Source: Ideonella sp. (GTDB lineage Bacteria > Pseudomonadota > Gammaproteobacteria > Burkholderiales > Burkholderiaceae_C). From it: DNA of 64,000 bases. The notes below the pieces were generated by a model. That model made no database searches. It saw nothing but the letters and a program-made list of their open reading frames with translations, and was not told where the DNA came from. The stretch's first letter is position 1, and each line of letters starts with the position of its first letter. The position numbers were made by a program, and so were the translations under genes. Of the stretch, positions 46,618 to 55,962 are shown piece after piece. Location of the stretch: the NCBI GenBank assembly GCA_015075165.1, contig JABTUY010000002.1:558001-622000 (forward strand). Direction: 5' to 3'.

Positions 46618-46998
46618 TCAGACTCGGGCGCCACCACCTTCTTGTTCGGTCGGCAGCGCCCGACGTCGCAGCCCGCCCGGTGTGGCGACGACCAAGTGAC
46701 CCAGGGGCTCGGCGCCAAGCGCTTCCGAGGTGAGCGCCGCCGCACCCTCGCCGGTGATCGGGTGCAACCGCAGATAGATGATCGCTGGTGGTGGGGCAAC
46801 TCCCTGCTGAAACACCAGATCACCGTAGTCGGAGTCGAAGGTGACGAGCATGCGACGGTGTTCGCGCGCCAACGTGAGGACCTGCCGATCACCGGCACCA
46901 GGAGCGAGCACAGCAACGAAGATCACGTTGTGGCCAGCCTGCACCAGTGCTTGGCCGGCCGAGCGCGGCACGTTCTCATCCAGCAGCAGATCGGCCAT
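46618..46998 (-). CDS. DUF5615 PIN-like protein (putative toxin)
   Basis: 126 aa. Starts MADLLLDENVPRSAGQALVQAGHNVIFV with the acidic DEN of PIN-like DUF5615 nucleases, then VLTLAREHRRMLVTFDSDYGDLVF (second acidic cluster, DSDYG). The C-terminal tail after about 105 is Gly/Arg-rich. It lies 9 bp after a DUF433 gene, the standard toxin-antitoxin-like pairing. RNase activity is inferred from the fold. Confidence 0.85.
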   Translation of the reverse strand: MADLLLDENVPRSAGQALVQAGHNVIFVAVLAPGAGDRQVLTLAREHRRMLVTFDSDYGDLVFQQGVAPPPAIIYLRLHPITGEGAAALTSEALGAEPLGHLVVATPGGLRRRALPTEQEGGGARV

Positions 46999-47007
46999 TG
47001 CCCGGGG

Positions 47008-47253
47008 TCAGTTGGCTGGCGCGGCCTTGATCTCCATGATGAAGTCCTCGTCCTTCAGACAGTCGCGCACGAAGGCGAACACCGCCTGGAGGTCGTCGGC
47101 CTTCAGGTGCGGATAGTCCTGCAGGATGCGCTCGCTGCTCCAGCCCGAGGCCAGCAACTCCAGCACGAAATCGACGCCGATGCGCGTGCCGGCGATGCGC
47201 GGACGTCCGAACAGGGTGTCGGGGTCGGTGACGATCCGGCCTTGCCAGTCCAT
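47008..47253 (-). CDS. DUF433 protein (putative antitoxin)
   Basis: 81 aa from the ATG at 47253, preceded by GGAGGT; an upstream in-frame ATG at 47382 is less likely. Core DPDTLFGRPRIAGTRIGVDFVLELLASGWSSERILQDYPHL is the DUF433 helix-turn-helix-like domain. Such proteins usually neutralise and autoregulate the adjoining DUF5615 partner. Confidence 0.88.
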   Translation of the reverse strand: MDWQGRIVTDPDTLFGRPRIAGTRIGVDFVLELLASGWSSERILQDYPHLKADDLQAVFAFVRDCLKDEDFIMEIKAAPAN

Positions 47254-47400
47254 ATCAGTACCTCCGTTGCAGCTTGACGTCGGAAGAGCTTCGAGGGCTT
47301 CAACGACGGACAGCGCCTCACTGTCGCATGCGACGAAGTATGCGCCGAAGCCGCACGCAGGCGTGCCGGCGATGGAAGCCAACCTGACGGTCCCTGTCGA

Positions 47401-48309
47401 CTACCGCTCCTCGCCCAACTCCCCCGCCAGCGTCCCGCTCTCGTCGAACCCGTAGTGCTCCGCCAGCCGCGCCCACGCCTCCTCGGCGGTCTCGACGTAG
47501 TGGAACAGTCCGAGGTCGCTCGCGGCGATCATGCCGTGGTCGACCAGGTGCTGAAAGTCGATCAGCTTCTCCCAGAACGCGCGGCCGAACAGCAGGATCG
47601 GGCGTGCGCGGCTCTTGCCGGTCTGCACCAGCGTCATCGTCTCGAACAGCTCGTCGAGCGTGCCGAAGCCGCCGGGGAAGCAGACGAGGGCGATGCTGCG
47701 CATCACGAAGTGCATCTTGCGCAGCGCGAAGTAGTGGAACTGGAAGCACAGCTCCGGCGTGATGTAGGGGTTGGGCAGCTGCTCGTGCGGCAGCACGATG
47801 TTCAGCCCGATGCTGCGCCCGCCCACGTCGTGCGCGCCGCGGTTGCCGGCTTCCATGATGCCGGGGCCGCCGCCGGTCACCACGTAGATCGGCGCGTCGA
47901 GCGTGCGCGAGCGCTGCGCCACGATCTGCGAGAAGCGCCGCGCCTCGTCGTAGAAGCGGCTCATCTCGAGCGCGCGCTCGGCGCGGCGCGCGGCGTCGGC
48001 GTCGCCGGTGCGCACGGCCGCCTCGAGCTGCGCGCGCGCCACGTCGGGCGCCAGGATGCGCGCGCTGCCGTAGATGACGATCGTGTTCTCGATGCCTTGC
48101 TCCTGCTGCACCATCTCGCACTTCAGCAGCTCGAGCTGCATGCGCACCGGGCGCAGCTCCTCGCGCAGCAGAAAGCGCTCGTCGGTAAAGGCCAGCCGGT
48201 AGCTGCTCTCGGGCCCGCCGTAGCGCGAGGCCTGCCGCGCGGCGGCGCGGGCCTCCTGCTCGGCGGTGGGGAAGTTGCGTTCGGGAAGCTTCTTGTGGCG
48301 CTCGTGCAT
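47401..48309 (-). CDS. LOG/TIGR00730 family Rossmann-fold protein (YgdH-like)
   Basis: 302 aa from the ATG at 48309. An N-terminal extension of about 70 residues precedes the fold, which has GSARI, VVTGGGPGIMEAGNRGAHDVGG and PGGFGTLDELFETMTLVQTGK. The GGGPGIMEA and PGGxGTxxE motifs define nucleoside-monophosphate phosphoribohydrolases (LOG type), including nucleosidase YgdH/PpnN. Likely hydrolyses nucleotides to base and ribose-phosphate. Divergent from the CbiM-like gene. Confidence 0.88.
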   Translation of the reverse strand: MHERHKKLPERNFPTAEQEARAAARQASRYGGPESSYRLAFTDERFLLREELRPVRMQLELLKCEMVQQEQGIENTIVIYGSARILAPDVARAQLEAAVRTGDADAARRAERALEMSRFYDEARRFSQIVAQRSRTLDAPIYVVTGGGPGIMEAGNRGAHDVGGRSIGLNIVLPHEQLPNPYITPELCFQFHYFALRKMHFVMRSIALVCFPGGFGTLDELFETMTLVQTGKSRARPILLFGRAFWEKLIDFQHLVDHGMIAASDLGLFHYVETAEEAWARLAEHYGFDESGTLAGELGEER

Positions 48310-48404
48310 GGCGCGTCCCGCGTCGTCGTCCAATCGGGCCGGAAGCTTACCGCGCGCCGGTTGTGCGAGACTGGCGCCCACGGCGTGGCGCAAGGAGACG
48401 AGCG

Positions 48405-49043
48405 ATGCACATCGAACCGGGGGTGCTGGTGGCGGCCAAGGTGGCCGGCGCCAACGTGGCGGCGCTCGCGCTGGTGGCCGCCGCGGCCTGGCTGGCGCTG
48501 CGCCGGCCGGCGCAACTGCTGCGCGCGCTGCTGGCGGCGCTGTTCTTCACGCTGTGCATGCAGGCGTTCCACCTGAGGGTGGGGCCGTCGGAGCTGCACT
48601 TCGTCGGCGCGATGCCGATGTACCTGGCGCTCGGCCTCGTGCCCACGGTGCTCGGCTTCGCGCTCGGGCTGCTGCTGCAGGGCCTGCTGTTCGAGCCGGC
48701 CGACCTGGTGCACCTGGCGGTCAACACGCTGTCGCTCGCGCTGCCGCTGCTGGCGCTGCACGCCACGCTGGGCCGGCGGCTGCAGCGCGTGAGCCTGCGC
48801 GCGGTGCTGAAACTCGACGCCGCGTACTACGCCGGCGTCACCGTGATGGTCGGCTTCTGGCTGTCGCTCGGCGAGGTGGCCACGCCGCTGGCCGACTGGC
48901 TGCGCTTCGCGGCGTCGTACCTCGCGGTGGTGGCGATCGAGCCGGCGATCACGGTGGCGGTGCTGCTCGGCGTGGCGCGGCTGCGTGCGCGGCGCTGGGT
49001 GGCGTGGTGCTTCGACCTGCGCCACGCGATGGCTTTGCGCTGA
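48405..49043 (+). CDS. CbiM-like membrane protein (putative cobalt uptake component)
   Basis: 212 aa after AAGGAG; the ATG at 48405 is chosen because CbiM proteins begin Met-His (here MHIEPG) and the amino-terminal Met-His binds metal. About six membrane helices; [56 protein letters not shown] follows the CbiM pattern. No cbiN, cbiQ or cbiO adjoins it. It starts 13 bp before the gene for a cobalt-type nitrile hydratase, so it may supply Co2+ for that enzyme; inference. Confidence 0.75.
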   Translation: MHIEPGVLVAAKVAGANVAALALVAAAAWLALRRPAQLLRALLAALFFTLCMQAFHLRVGPSELHFVGAMPMYLALGLVPTVLGFALGLLLQGLLFEPADLVHLAVNTLSLALPLLALHATLGRRLQRVSLRAVLKLDAAYYAGVTVMVGFWLSLGEVATPLADWLRFAASYLAVVAIEPAITVAVLLGVARLRARRWVAWCFDLRHAMALR

Positions 49044-49056
49044 CCGCGTTGCCGCC

Positions 49057-49692
49057 ATGTCCGCGCACCACCACGATCACGATCACAGCGAGCTGTCGCC
49101 GATGGAGCTGCGCGTGCGCGCGCTCGAGACCGTGCTCGGCGAGAAGGGCTACATCGACCCGGCCGCGCTCGACGTGCTGATCGACACCTACCAGACCAAG
49201 GTGGGCCCGCGCAACGGCGCTCGCGTAGTCGCGCGCGCGTGGGTCGATCCCGCCTACAAGGCCTGGCTGCTGCGCGACGCCACGGCCGCGATCGCCGCGC
49301 TCGGCTACCAGGGCCGCCAGGGCGAGCACATGGTGGTGCTCGAGAACACGCCGGCGCAGCACCACATGGTGGTGTGCACGCTGTGCAGCTGCTACCCGTG
49401 GCCGGTGCTCGGCCTGCCGCCCGTCTGGTACAAGAGCGCGCCGTACCGCAGCCGCGTGGTGCGCGACCCGCACGGCGTGCTGGCCGAGTTCGGCGTCACG
49501 CTGCCCGCCGGCACCGCGATCCGCGTGTGGGATTCGACCTCCGAGGTGCGCTACCTCGTGCTGCCGATGCGACCCGACGGCACCGAAGCGCTCGACGAAG
49601 CCGCGCTCGCCGCGCTGGTGACGCGCGATTCGATGATCGGCACCGGCCTGGCGCTCGCGCCGAGGGTGCCGGTCGCGTCGAGCCCGCGATGA
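49057..49692 (+). CDS. nthA: Nitrile hydratase alpha subunit, cobalt type
   Basis: 211 aa. The N-terminus carries a His/Asp-rich [10 protein letters not shown] stretch. The metal-claw motif VCTLCSC (Cys107-Thr-Leu-Cys110-Ser-Cys112) has Thr, the cobalt form, rather than Ser of the iron type. Downstream [14 protein letters not shown] fits the family. Hydrates nitriles to amides with the beta subunit. Overlaps the beta gene by ATGA. Confidence 0.93.
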   Translation: MSAHHHDHDHSELSPMELRVRALETVLGEKGYIDPAALDVLIDTYQTKVGPRNGARVVARAWVDPAYKAWLLRDATAAIAALGYQGRQGEHMVVLENTPAQHHMVVCTLCSCYPWPVLGLPPVWYKSAPYRSRVVRDPHGVLAEFGVTLPAGTAIRVWDSTSEVRYLVLPMRPDGTEALDEAALAALVTRDSMIGTGLALAPRVPVASSPR

Positions 49693-50348
49693 AGCACGTC
49701 AGCCACGCCGACCTCGGCGGCACCACCGGGCACGGGCCGATCGCGGTCGACGAGCCGGAAGACGAGCGCTTTCACGCTGCGTGGGAGCCGCGCGTGCTCG
49801 CGCTCACGCTGGCCGCCGGCGCCGCCGGGCTGTGGAACATCGACATCAGCCGCGCCACGCGCGAAGCGCTGCCGGCCTATGCGCGCCTGAGCTACTACGA
49901 GATCTGGTTCGAGGCGCTGCTGAAGCTGCTGGCGCGCTACCGGCTGGTGCGTGCCGACGAACTGCGCGCCGGCCACGCGCTGCATCCGGCGCGCCCGCTG
50001 CCGCGCGTGCTGCACGCGGCCGACGTGCCCGGCGTGCTGGCCAAGGGCTCGCCCACCGAGCGGCCGGCCACCACGCCGGCGCGCTTTGCCGTCGGCGATG
50101 CGGTGCGCATGTTCGCCGGCGAGGTGCCGCACCACACGCGGCTGCCGCGCTACGTGCGCGGCCGGCACGGCGTGATCGAGCGCGTGCACGGCACGCACGT
50201 GTTCGCCGATGCGCACGCCAGCGGCCGCGGCGAGATGCCGCACTGGCTCTACACGGTGGCGTTCGATGCGTGCGAGCTGTGGCCCGACGCGGCGCGCGGC
50301 GTGCGCGTATCGGTCGACGCGTGGGAGCCGTACATGGAGCGCGCGTGA
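49689..50348 (+). CDS. nthB: Nitrile hydratase beta subunit
   Basis: 219 aa, start overlapping nthA. Family features: [30 protein letters not shown] near the N-terminus, [15 protein letters not shown], and the C-terminal SH3-like barrel with GDAVRM...[16 protein letters not shown] and DAWEPYME. Forms the active-site pocket with the alpha subunit. Confidence 0.93.
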   Translation: MKHVSHADLGGTTGHGPIAVDEPEDERFHAAWEPRVLALTLAAGAAGLWNIDISRATREALPAYARLSYYEIWFEALLKLLARYRLVRADELRAGHALHPARPLPRVLHAADVPGVLAKGSPTERPATTPARFAVGDAVRMFAGEVPHHTRLPRYVRGRHGVIERVHGTHVFADAHASGRGEMPHWLYTVAFDACELWPDAARGVRVSVDAWEPYMERA

Positions 50349-50450
50349 GGGCGCCGGCGCTCGGCGCGCGAACTCCCCGGCCCGCGGCGTCGGGGGTCTG
50401 CGTTGCGAGCTCGCGCGCCATGCGGCGTGCGCTACCCGGAGGCTGCTGCC

Positions 50451-50798
50451 GTGCCCGATGAACCGCTGCTGCGCGCCGATGCACCCACCTTCCGCGAGCC
50501 GTGGGAGGCGCACGCGTTCGCGCTCGCGGTGAAGCTGCACGAGCGCGGCCTGTTCAGCTGGCGCGAATGGGCCGATGCACTGGCCGCGCAGATCGCGGCC
50601 GCACAGGCGCGCGGCGAACCCGACCGCGGCGACACCTACTACCAGCACTGGCTGGCCGCGCTCGAATCGCTGGTGGCTGCGAAGGGCGCCGCATCGGCCG
50701 ACGAGCTGCAGCGCACCGCCCAGGCGTGGGACCGCGCCGCCGACCGCACGCCGCATGGCCGGCCGATCGAGCTGAGGCCGCAAGATTTCGAGCCGTGA
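50451..50798 (+). CDS. Nitrile hydratase accessory/activator protein
   Basis: 115 aa from a GTG (50451) with a GGAGGC site; a TTG at 50403 would extend it. FREPWEAHAFALAVKLHERGLFSWREWADALAAQI and YYQHWLAALESLV match the beta-related P14K/activator family. It helps metal insertion into the alpha subunit. Completes the CbiM-like, alpha, beta, activator order. Confidence 0.85.
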   Translation: MPDEPLLRADAPTFREPWEAHAFALAVKLHERGLFSWREWADALAAQIAAAQARGEPDRGDTYYQHWLAALESLVAAKGAASADELQRTAQAWDRAADRTPHGRPIELRPQDFEP

Positions 50799-50846
50799 GC
50801 GTGCGGGCGGCCCGCCGGCCATGATGGCAGAACCGGCTTTGCAGCG

Positions 50847-52070
50847 ATGAGCACGAATCCGGTGCTCGGTGCTAGCGCAGTCGCCGACGAGCCGCGCTAC
50901 GGCTGGGTGGTGGTGTGGGCCACTTTCGTCGCGCTGGGCGTGATCTTCGGCGTGGCGTATTCGTTCGCCGCGTTCTTCGAGCCGTTCGTGCGCGAGTTCA
51001 GCGCCCGGCGCGCCGATGTGTCGCTGGTGTTCGGCCTCAGCGGGCTGCTGTACTTCACGCTCGGTGCGTTCGGCGGCATGTTGTCCGATCGCTTCGGCCC
51101 GCGCTGCGTGGCCGGCGCCGGCATGCTGTGCATCGCCGCTGGCCTGGCCGGTGCGGCGGCCGCGCGCTCGATGGTCGAGGTGACGCTGGCCTACGGCGTC
51201 GGCGTGGGCATCGGCATCGCGCTGGTCTACACGCCGGCCATCGGCACCGTGCAGCCGTGGTTCACGCGCCGCCGCGGCCTGGCCGCCGGCATCGCCAGCG
51301 CCGGCATCGGCGCCGGCACACTGGTGGTGCCGCTGCTCGCCACCGCGGCGATCGGGCAGTGGCAGTGGCGCGGCGCAATGCTCGCGTTGGCGCTCGGCAC
51401 ACTCGCGGTCGGCTTCACGGTGGCGCTGCTGCTGCAGCGCGCGCCGGCCGCGGCGCGACGCAGCGACGGCACGGTGCCCGGCACGCCGCTGGCGCAGGCG
51501 CTGGCCAGCCGCGCGTTCTTGTGGCTGTATGCGATGTGCGCGCTCGGCTCCTTCGGCATGTTCGTGCCGTTCGCGCACCTGTCGGCGGCGGCGCGCGACC
51601 TCGGCATCACCGATGCGCGCGCGGTCGGCCTGGTGGGGCTGATCGGCATCGGCAGCCTGAGCGGGCGCTTCGCGATCGGCGCGCTCGCCGACCGCGTGGG
51701 GCGACCGCGCACACTGATTCTCGCGCAGGCATCGCTCGGCGCGTCGTTCGTGCTGTGGGCGTTCGCCGACGGCTACCTGGCGCTGGCGTTGTTCGCGCTG
51801 TGGATGGGCACCAGCTACGGCGGCATCGTCTCGCTGATGCCGGCGCTGTGCATGGACCTGTTCGGCGCGCGCGCGGTGTCTTCGATCATCGGCACGCTGT
51901 ACAGCGGCGCCGCGATCGGCAACCTCGCCGGGCCGTGGCTCGCGGGGCGCATCTTCGACGCGGTGCACGGCTACGGCCCGGTGGTGTGGGGCTGCATCGC
52001 GTGCTCGGCGCTGGCCACGCTGTGCACCTGGCGCGCCGTGGTGGGCACGGCGCGCACGCCGCCGGCGTAG
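50847..52070 (+). CDS. MFS transporter (OFA/monocarboxylate-like)
   Basis: 407 aa, twelve predicted helices. YGWVVVWATFVALGVIFGVAYSFAAFFEPFVREF is the start pattern of OFA-type carriers, and GGMLSDRFGPR is the loop 2-3 motif. Likely moves a small organic acid or amide. It follows the nitrile hydratase operon by 48 bp; a link to the product acid or amide is possible. Confidence 0.88.
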   Translation: MSTNPVLGASAVADEPRYGWVVVWATFVALGVIFGVAYSFAAFFEPFVREFSARRADVSLVFGLSGLLYFTLGAFGGMLSDRFGPRCVAGAGMLCIAAGLAGAAAARSMVEVTLAYGVGVGIGIALVYTPAIGTVQPWFTRRRGLAAGIASAGIGAGTLVVPLLATAAIGQWQWRGAMLALALGTLAVGFTVALLLQRAPAAARRSDGTVPGTPLAQALASRAFLWLYAMCALGSFGMFVPFAHLSAAARDLGITDARAVGLVGLIGIGSLSGRFAIGALADRVGRPRTLILAQASLGASFVLWAFADGYLALALFALWMGTSYGGIVSLMPALCMDLFGARAVSSIIGTLYSGAAIGNLAGPWLAGRIFDAVHGYGPVVWGCIACSALATLCTWRAVVGTARTPPA

Positions 52071-52106
52071 CGCGGGGCCGGTCGGCGGCGCGGCGATACT
52101 CGGCCC

Positions 52107-53072
52107 ATGCGCGCTCCCATCCGCATCGCCTGCGTCGGCCATGCCGTGCTCGACCACGTGTTCGAGGTCGAGGCCCTGCCGGCGCGGCCGACCAAGACGC
52201 CGGCGCTCAGCTACCGCCCCGGCACCGGGGGCATGGCGTTCAACGCCGCCATCGCCGCCGCGCGGCTGGGCGCCGCGGTGCGCATGATCGGCCGCGTCGG
52301 CAGCGAACCGGCGGTGCAGATGCTGCGCCAGCGGCTGCGCAGCGAGCGCGTCGACGACCGCGGCCTCGAGTGCGTGCGCGGCGCCACGACGTCGGTATCG
52401 GCGATCGTGGTCGACGCGCGCGGCGAGCGCCAGATCTACAACCACCGCGGCGACGCGATCGCGCAGGCGCATCCGCTGGACACGCGGTTGCTGCAAGGTG
52501 CCGACGTCGTGCTGGCCGATCCGCGCTGGGTGGCCGGCGCGGCCGCCGCGCTGCGCTGGGCGAGCGCCCACCGCGTGACGACGGTGCTCGACGTCGACGT
52601 GGCGCCGGCGGCCGACCTGCAGCAGCTGGTCGCGCTGACGCAGTGGGCGGTGTTCTCCGAGGCCGGCCTGGCCGCGTTCGCGCCGGGCGTGGGCGCGCGC
52701 GAGGGCCTGCGGCGCGCGTTGGCCGGCGGCTGCGAGGTGGCGATGGTCACGCGCGGCGGCCGGCCGGTGTGGTGGCAGCGCCGCGGCGCGGCGCTGCGCA
52801 GGCTCGCGGTGCCGCAGGTGGCGGCGATCGACACCACCGGTGCCGGCGACGTGTTCCATGCCGCGCTGGCGCTGGCCGTCGGCGAGGGCCGCGACGAACG
52901 CGCCGCGGTCGCGTTCGCGGCCACTGCGGCGGCGCTGAAATGCCTCGGCGGCCCCGGCGTGCTGGGGGCGCCGCGGCGCGGCGCGCGCGTGCGCGCGCGG
53001 GGGCAGGGGCCACCGGCATTGCCGCGCCGCGCGCCGCGGCGGCAGCCGGTGCCGGACGAGATGGCGGCATGA
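52107..53072 (+). CDS. PfkB family carbohydrate/nucleoside kinase
   Basis: 321 aa. N-terminal GTGGMAFNAAIAAARLGAAVRMIGRVG and C-terminal DTTGAGDVFHAALALAVGEG with the catalytic Asp give the ribokinase family signature. The tail (about 290-321) is Arg/Pro-rich. Substrate unknown. Overlaps trkA by ATGA. Confidence 0.88.
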   Translation: MRAPIRIACVGHAVLDHVFEVEALPARPTKTPALSYRPGTGGMAFNAAIAAARLGAAVRMIGRVGSEPAVQMLRQRLRSERVDDRGLECVRGATTSVSAIVVDARGERQIYNHRGDAIAQAHPLDTRLLQGADVVLADPRWVAGAAAALRWASAHRVTTVLDVDVAPAADLQQLVALTQWAVFSEAGLAAFAPGVGAREGLRRALAGGCEVAMVTRGGRPVWWQRRGAALRRLAVPQVAAIDTTGAGDVFHAALALAVGEGRDERAAVAFAATAAALKCLGGPGVLGAPRRGARVRARGQGPPALPRRAPRRQPVPDEMAA

Positions 53073-54472
53073 AGATCGTGATCCTCGGCGCCGGCCGGGT
53101 CGGCGAGAGCGTTGCCGAGAGCCTGGTGTCGGAGCGCAACGACATCACGGTGATCGATACCGACGACGTGCGGCTGCGTGCGCTGCAGGACCGGCTCGAC
53201 CTGCGCGGCGTGTCGGGCAACGGCATCGAGCCGTCGGTGCAGCGCCGCGCCGGCATCGAGGATGCCGACCTGCTGATCGCCTGCGCGACCCAGGACGAGA
53301 CCAACCTGGTGGCGTGCAAGGTGGCGCACGACCTGTTCAACGTGCCGACCACGATCGCGCGCCTGCGTTCGCCCGAGTTCGAGGCCGGCTCGCCGCTGCT
53401 GGAGCGCGGCGGCTTCGCGGTCGACAGCGTGATCTGCCCGGAGCAGTCGGTCACCGCCTACGTGCGCAAGCTGATCGAGTACCCCGAGGCGCTGCAGGTG
53501 CTGGAGTTCGCCGACGGACTGGTCAGCCTGATCGCGGTGCGCGCGGTGACCGGCGGCCCGCTGGTGCAACACGGTCTGGCCGAGATCCCGCGGCTGCTGC
53601 CGGGCAAGGAGATGCGCCTCGTCGCGATCTACCGCGGCGACACCGCGGTCGAGGCGCTCGACGGTGCCACCCGCATCGAGCCAGGCGACGAGGTGTTCAT
53701 CCTCGCCGCCACCGACCAGATCCGCCGCGTGCTCGGAGCACTCGGCAAGATGGATTCGCCGGTGCGCCGCCTGATGATCGCCGGCGGCGGCAAGGTCGGC
53801 CTGCGGCTGGCCAGCGAGATCGCCGGCGACTACCAGCTCAAGATCATCGAACCCAACGCGGCGCGCTGCGAGTACCTGGCGAGCCGGCTGCCGGGCAGCG
53901 TGCTGGTGCTGAAGGGCGACTCCACCGACGAAGAGCTGCTGGTCGACGAGAACGTCGGCGAGATGGACCTGTTCCTCGCGCTCACCAGCGACGACGAGGA
54001 CAACATCATGAGCTGCCTGCTGGCCAAGCGACTCGGCGCGCGGCGCGTGTTCAGCCTGATCAACCGCCAGGCGTATGCCGACCTCGTGCAGGGCTCGCAG
54101 ATCGACATCGCGATCTCGCCGGCGCATGCGGTGATCGGCGAGTTGCTGGCCCACGTGCGCCGCGGCGACATCGTCGCCGTGCACAGCCTGCGCCGCGGCG
54201 CCGCCGAGGCGCTCGAACTGGTGGTGCGCGGCGACGCCAAGACCTGCCAGGTGGTCGACCGCCCGCTCGAACAGATCCGGCTGCCCGCCGGGGCGCAGAT
54301 CGGCGCGATCGTGCGCACGCGCAGCGACGTCGACGAGACGCGCGAGGTGATCATCCCGCACCACGACACCGTGATCCGCTGCGGCGATCACGTGATCGTG
54401 TTCGTGCCGCGCAAGCGCATGGTGCGCGAGATCGAGAAGCTGTTCCAGGTGAGCGCGCTGTTCGGCTTCTGA
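53069..54472 (+). CDS. trkA: Trk system K+ uptake regulatory protein TrkA
   Basis: 467 aa from the ATG overlapping the kinase stop. Two RCK/KTN units: GAGRVGESVAESL (NAD motif, residue 7 onward) and GGGKVGLRLASEIAG, each with a TrkA-C domain. It controls the TrkH channel according to NAD(H)/ATP in the cytoplasm. trkH follows 22 bp later. Confidence 0.94.
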   Translation: MKIVILGAGRVGESVAESLVSERNDITVIDTDDVRLRALQDRLDLRGVSGNGIEPSVQRRAGIEDADLLIACATQDETNLVACKVAHDLFNVPTTIARLRSPEFEAGSPLLERGGFAVDSVICPEQSVTAYVRKLIEYPEALQVLEFADGLVSLIAVRAVTGGPLVQHGLAEIPRLLPGKEMRLVAIYRGDTAVEALDGATRIEPGDEVFILAATDQIRRVLGALGKMDSPVRRLMIAGGGKVGLRLASEIAGDYQLKIIEPNAARCEYLASRLPGSVLVLKGDSTDEELLVDENVGEMDLFLALTSDDEDNIMSCLLAKRLGARRVFSLINRQAYADLVQGSQIDIAISPAHAVIGELLAHVRRGDIVAVHSLRRGAAEALELVVRGDAKTCQVVDRPLEQIRLPAGAQIGAIVRTRSDVDETREVIIPHHDTVIRCGDHVIVFVPRKRMVREIEKLFQVSALFGF

Positions 54473-54494
54473 CGATGGGCGCGCGGGGTTGCTG

Positions 54495-55949
54495 ATGGGT
54501 GCCCTGGCCGTCGTCGCGCTGGTCGGTCGGCTGGTCGTGCTGTTCGCGCTGCTGATGCTGCTGCCGCTGGCCTTCGCTTGGGCCGGCGACGACGGCGGCG
54601 AGCGGGCCTTCATCGTGTCGGCGGCGCTCACCGCGGCGATCGGCGCGGCGCTGAGCCTGGCGGTGCGGCGCTTCCGGCGCGAGCTGCAGCCGCGCGACGG
54701 CTTCATGCTGGTCGGTCTGACCTGGCTGCTGCTGCCGATGTTCGGCGCGTTGCCGTTGCTGCTGGCGGTGCCCGGGCTCAGCTTCACCGACGCGTATTTC
54801 GAGGCGATGTCGGGCTTCACCGCCACCGGCGCCACCGTGCTGTCGGGGCTCGACGCGCTGCCGCTGTCGGTCAACGTCTGGCGCTGCTTCCTGATGTTCG
54901 TCGGTGGCCTGGGCATCATCGTGCTGGCGGTGGCGATCCTGCCGATGCTGGGTGTCGGCGGCACGCAGCTGTTGCGCACCGAGATGACGGGCCCGCTGAA
55001 GGAGCAGAAGCTGACGCCGCGCATCGCCGAGACGGCGCGCGGCCTGTGGGGCGTCTACTTCGTGTTCGCGCTGGCCTGCTTCCTGGCCTACCGCTGGGCC
55101 GGCATGAGCTGGAGCGACGCCTTCATGCACATGTGCAGCACCATCAGCCTGGGCGGCTTCTCGTCGCACGACCTGAGCCTGGGCTACTGGAACTCGCCGC
55201 GCATCGAGGCGGTGGCGGTGGTGTTCATGCTGCTGGGCGGCGTCAACTTCGCGCTCTACTTCGTGGCCTGGCGGCAGCGCTCGCTGGCCAGCCTGGCGCG
55301 CGACGTCGAGCTGCGCAGCTACGTCGGCGTGCTGGCCGCCAGCATCGCACTGATCACCGCGTTCCTGGTCTTGCACGGCACCCATCCGGACATCGGCAAG
55401 GCGTTGCGGCTGACGGTGTTCCACGTCGTCTCGGTGGCCACCACCACCGGCTACGCGACGCACGACTACGCGTTGTGGCCGCCGTTCGCATCGCTGCTGA
55501 TGATCCTGCTCGGCAGCTTCGCCACCTGCGCCGGCTCGACCGGCGGCGGCATCAAGATGATCCGCATGCTGCTGCTGCTGAAGCAGTCGCGCCGCGAGCT
55601 GGTGCGCATCGTGCATCCGGCCGTCGTCAACCCGGTGGTGCTGGGCGGCGCGCAGGTCGGTGCGCGGGTGATGCAGAGCGTGATCGCCTACATGATGCTG
55701 TACGGCGCGTCGCTGGTCGGTCTGACGATGCTGCTGCTGTTCAGCGGCCTCGACGTGCTGACATCGTTCACCGCGGTGGTGGCGTGCATCAACAACATCG
55801 GGCCCGGCCTCGGCGAGGTCGGGCCGGCCGTCAACTACGGCGGGCTGAGCGACTTCCAGACCTGGATCTGCACCTTCGCGATGCTGCTCGGCCGGCTCGA
55901 GCTGCTGTCGCTGCTGGTGCTGCTGACACCCGAGCTGTGGCGGCGCTGA
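54495..55949 (+). CDS. trkH: Trk potassium uptake channel TrkH
   Basis: 484 aa from the ATG at 54495; a TTG two codons earlier is possible. Four selectivity-filter loops are visible: TATGATVLSG, STISLGGFSSH, SVATTTGYATH and INNIGPGLGEVGP, each with the conserved Gly. Works with TrkA for K+ import. Confidence 0.94.
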   Translation: MGALAVVALVGRLVVLFALLMLLPLAFAWAGDDGGERAFIVSAALTAAIGAALSLAVRRFRRELQPRDGFMLVGLTWLLLPMFGALPLLLAVPGLSFTDAYFEAMSGFTATGATVLSGLDALPLSVNVWRCFLMFVGGLGIIVLAVAILPMLGVGGTQLLRTEMTGPLKEQKLTPRIAETARGLWGVYFVFALACFLAYRWAGMSWSDAFMHMCSTISLGGFSSHDLSLGYWNSPRIEAVAVVFMLLGGVNFALYFVAWRQRSLASLARDVELRSYVGVLAASIALITAFLVLHGTHPDIGKALRLTVFHVVSVATTTGYATHDYALWPPFASLLMILLGSFATCAGSTGGGIKMIRMLLLLKQSRRELVRIVHPAVVNPVVLGGAQVGARVMQSVIAYMMLYGASLVGLTMLLLFSGLDVLTSFTAVVACINNIGPGLGEVGPAVNYGGLSDFQTWICTFAMLLGRLELLSLLVLLTPELWRR

Positions 55950-55962
55950 GGCCCTGGGCGCC

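Noticed and set aside
48310-48404. Cobalamin riboswitch before the CbiM-like gene
   Set aside because: The gap is only 95 bp and shows no B12-box-like sequence.
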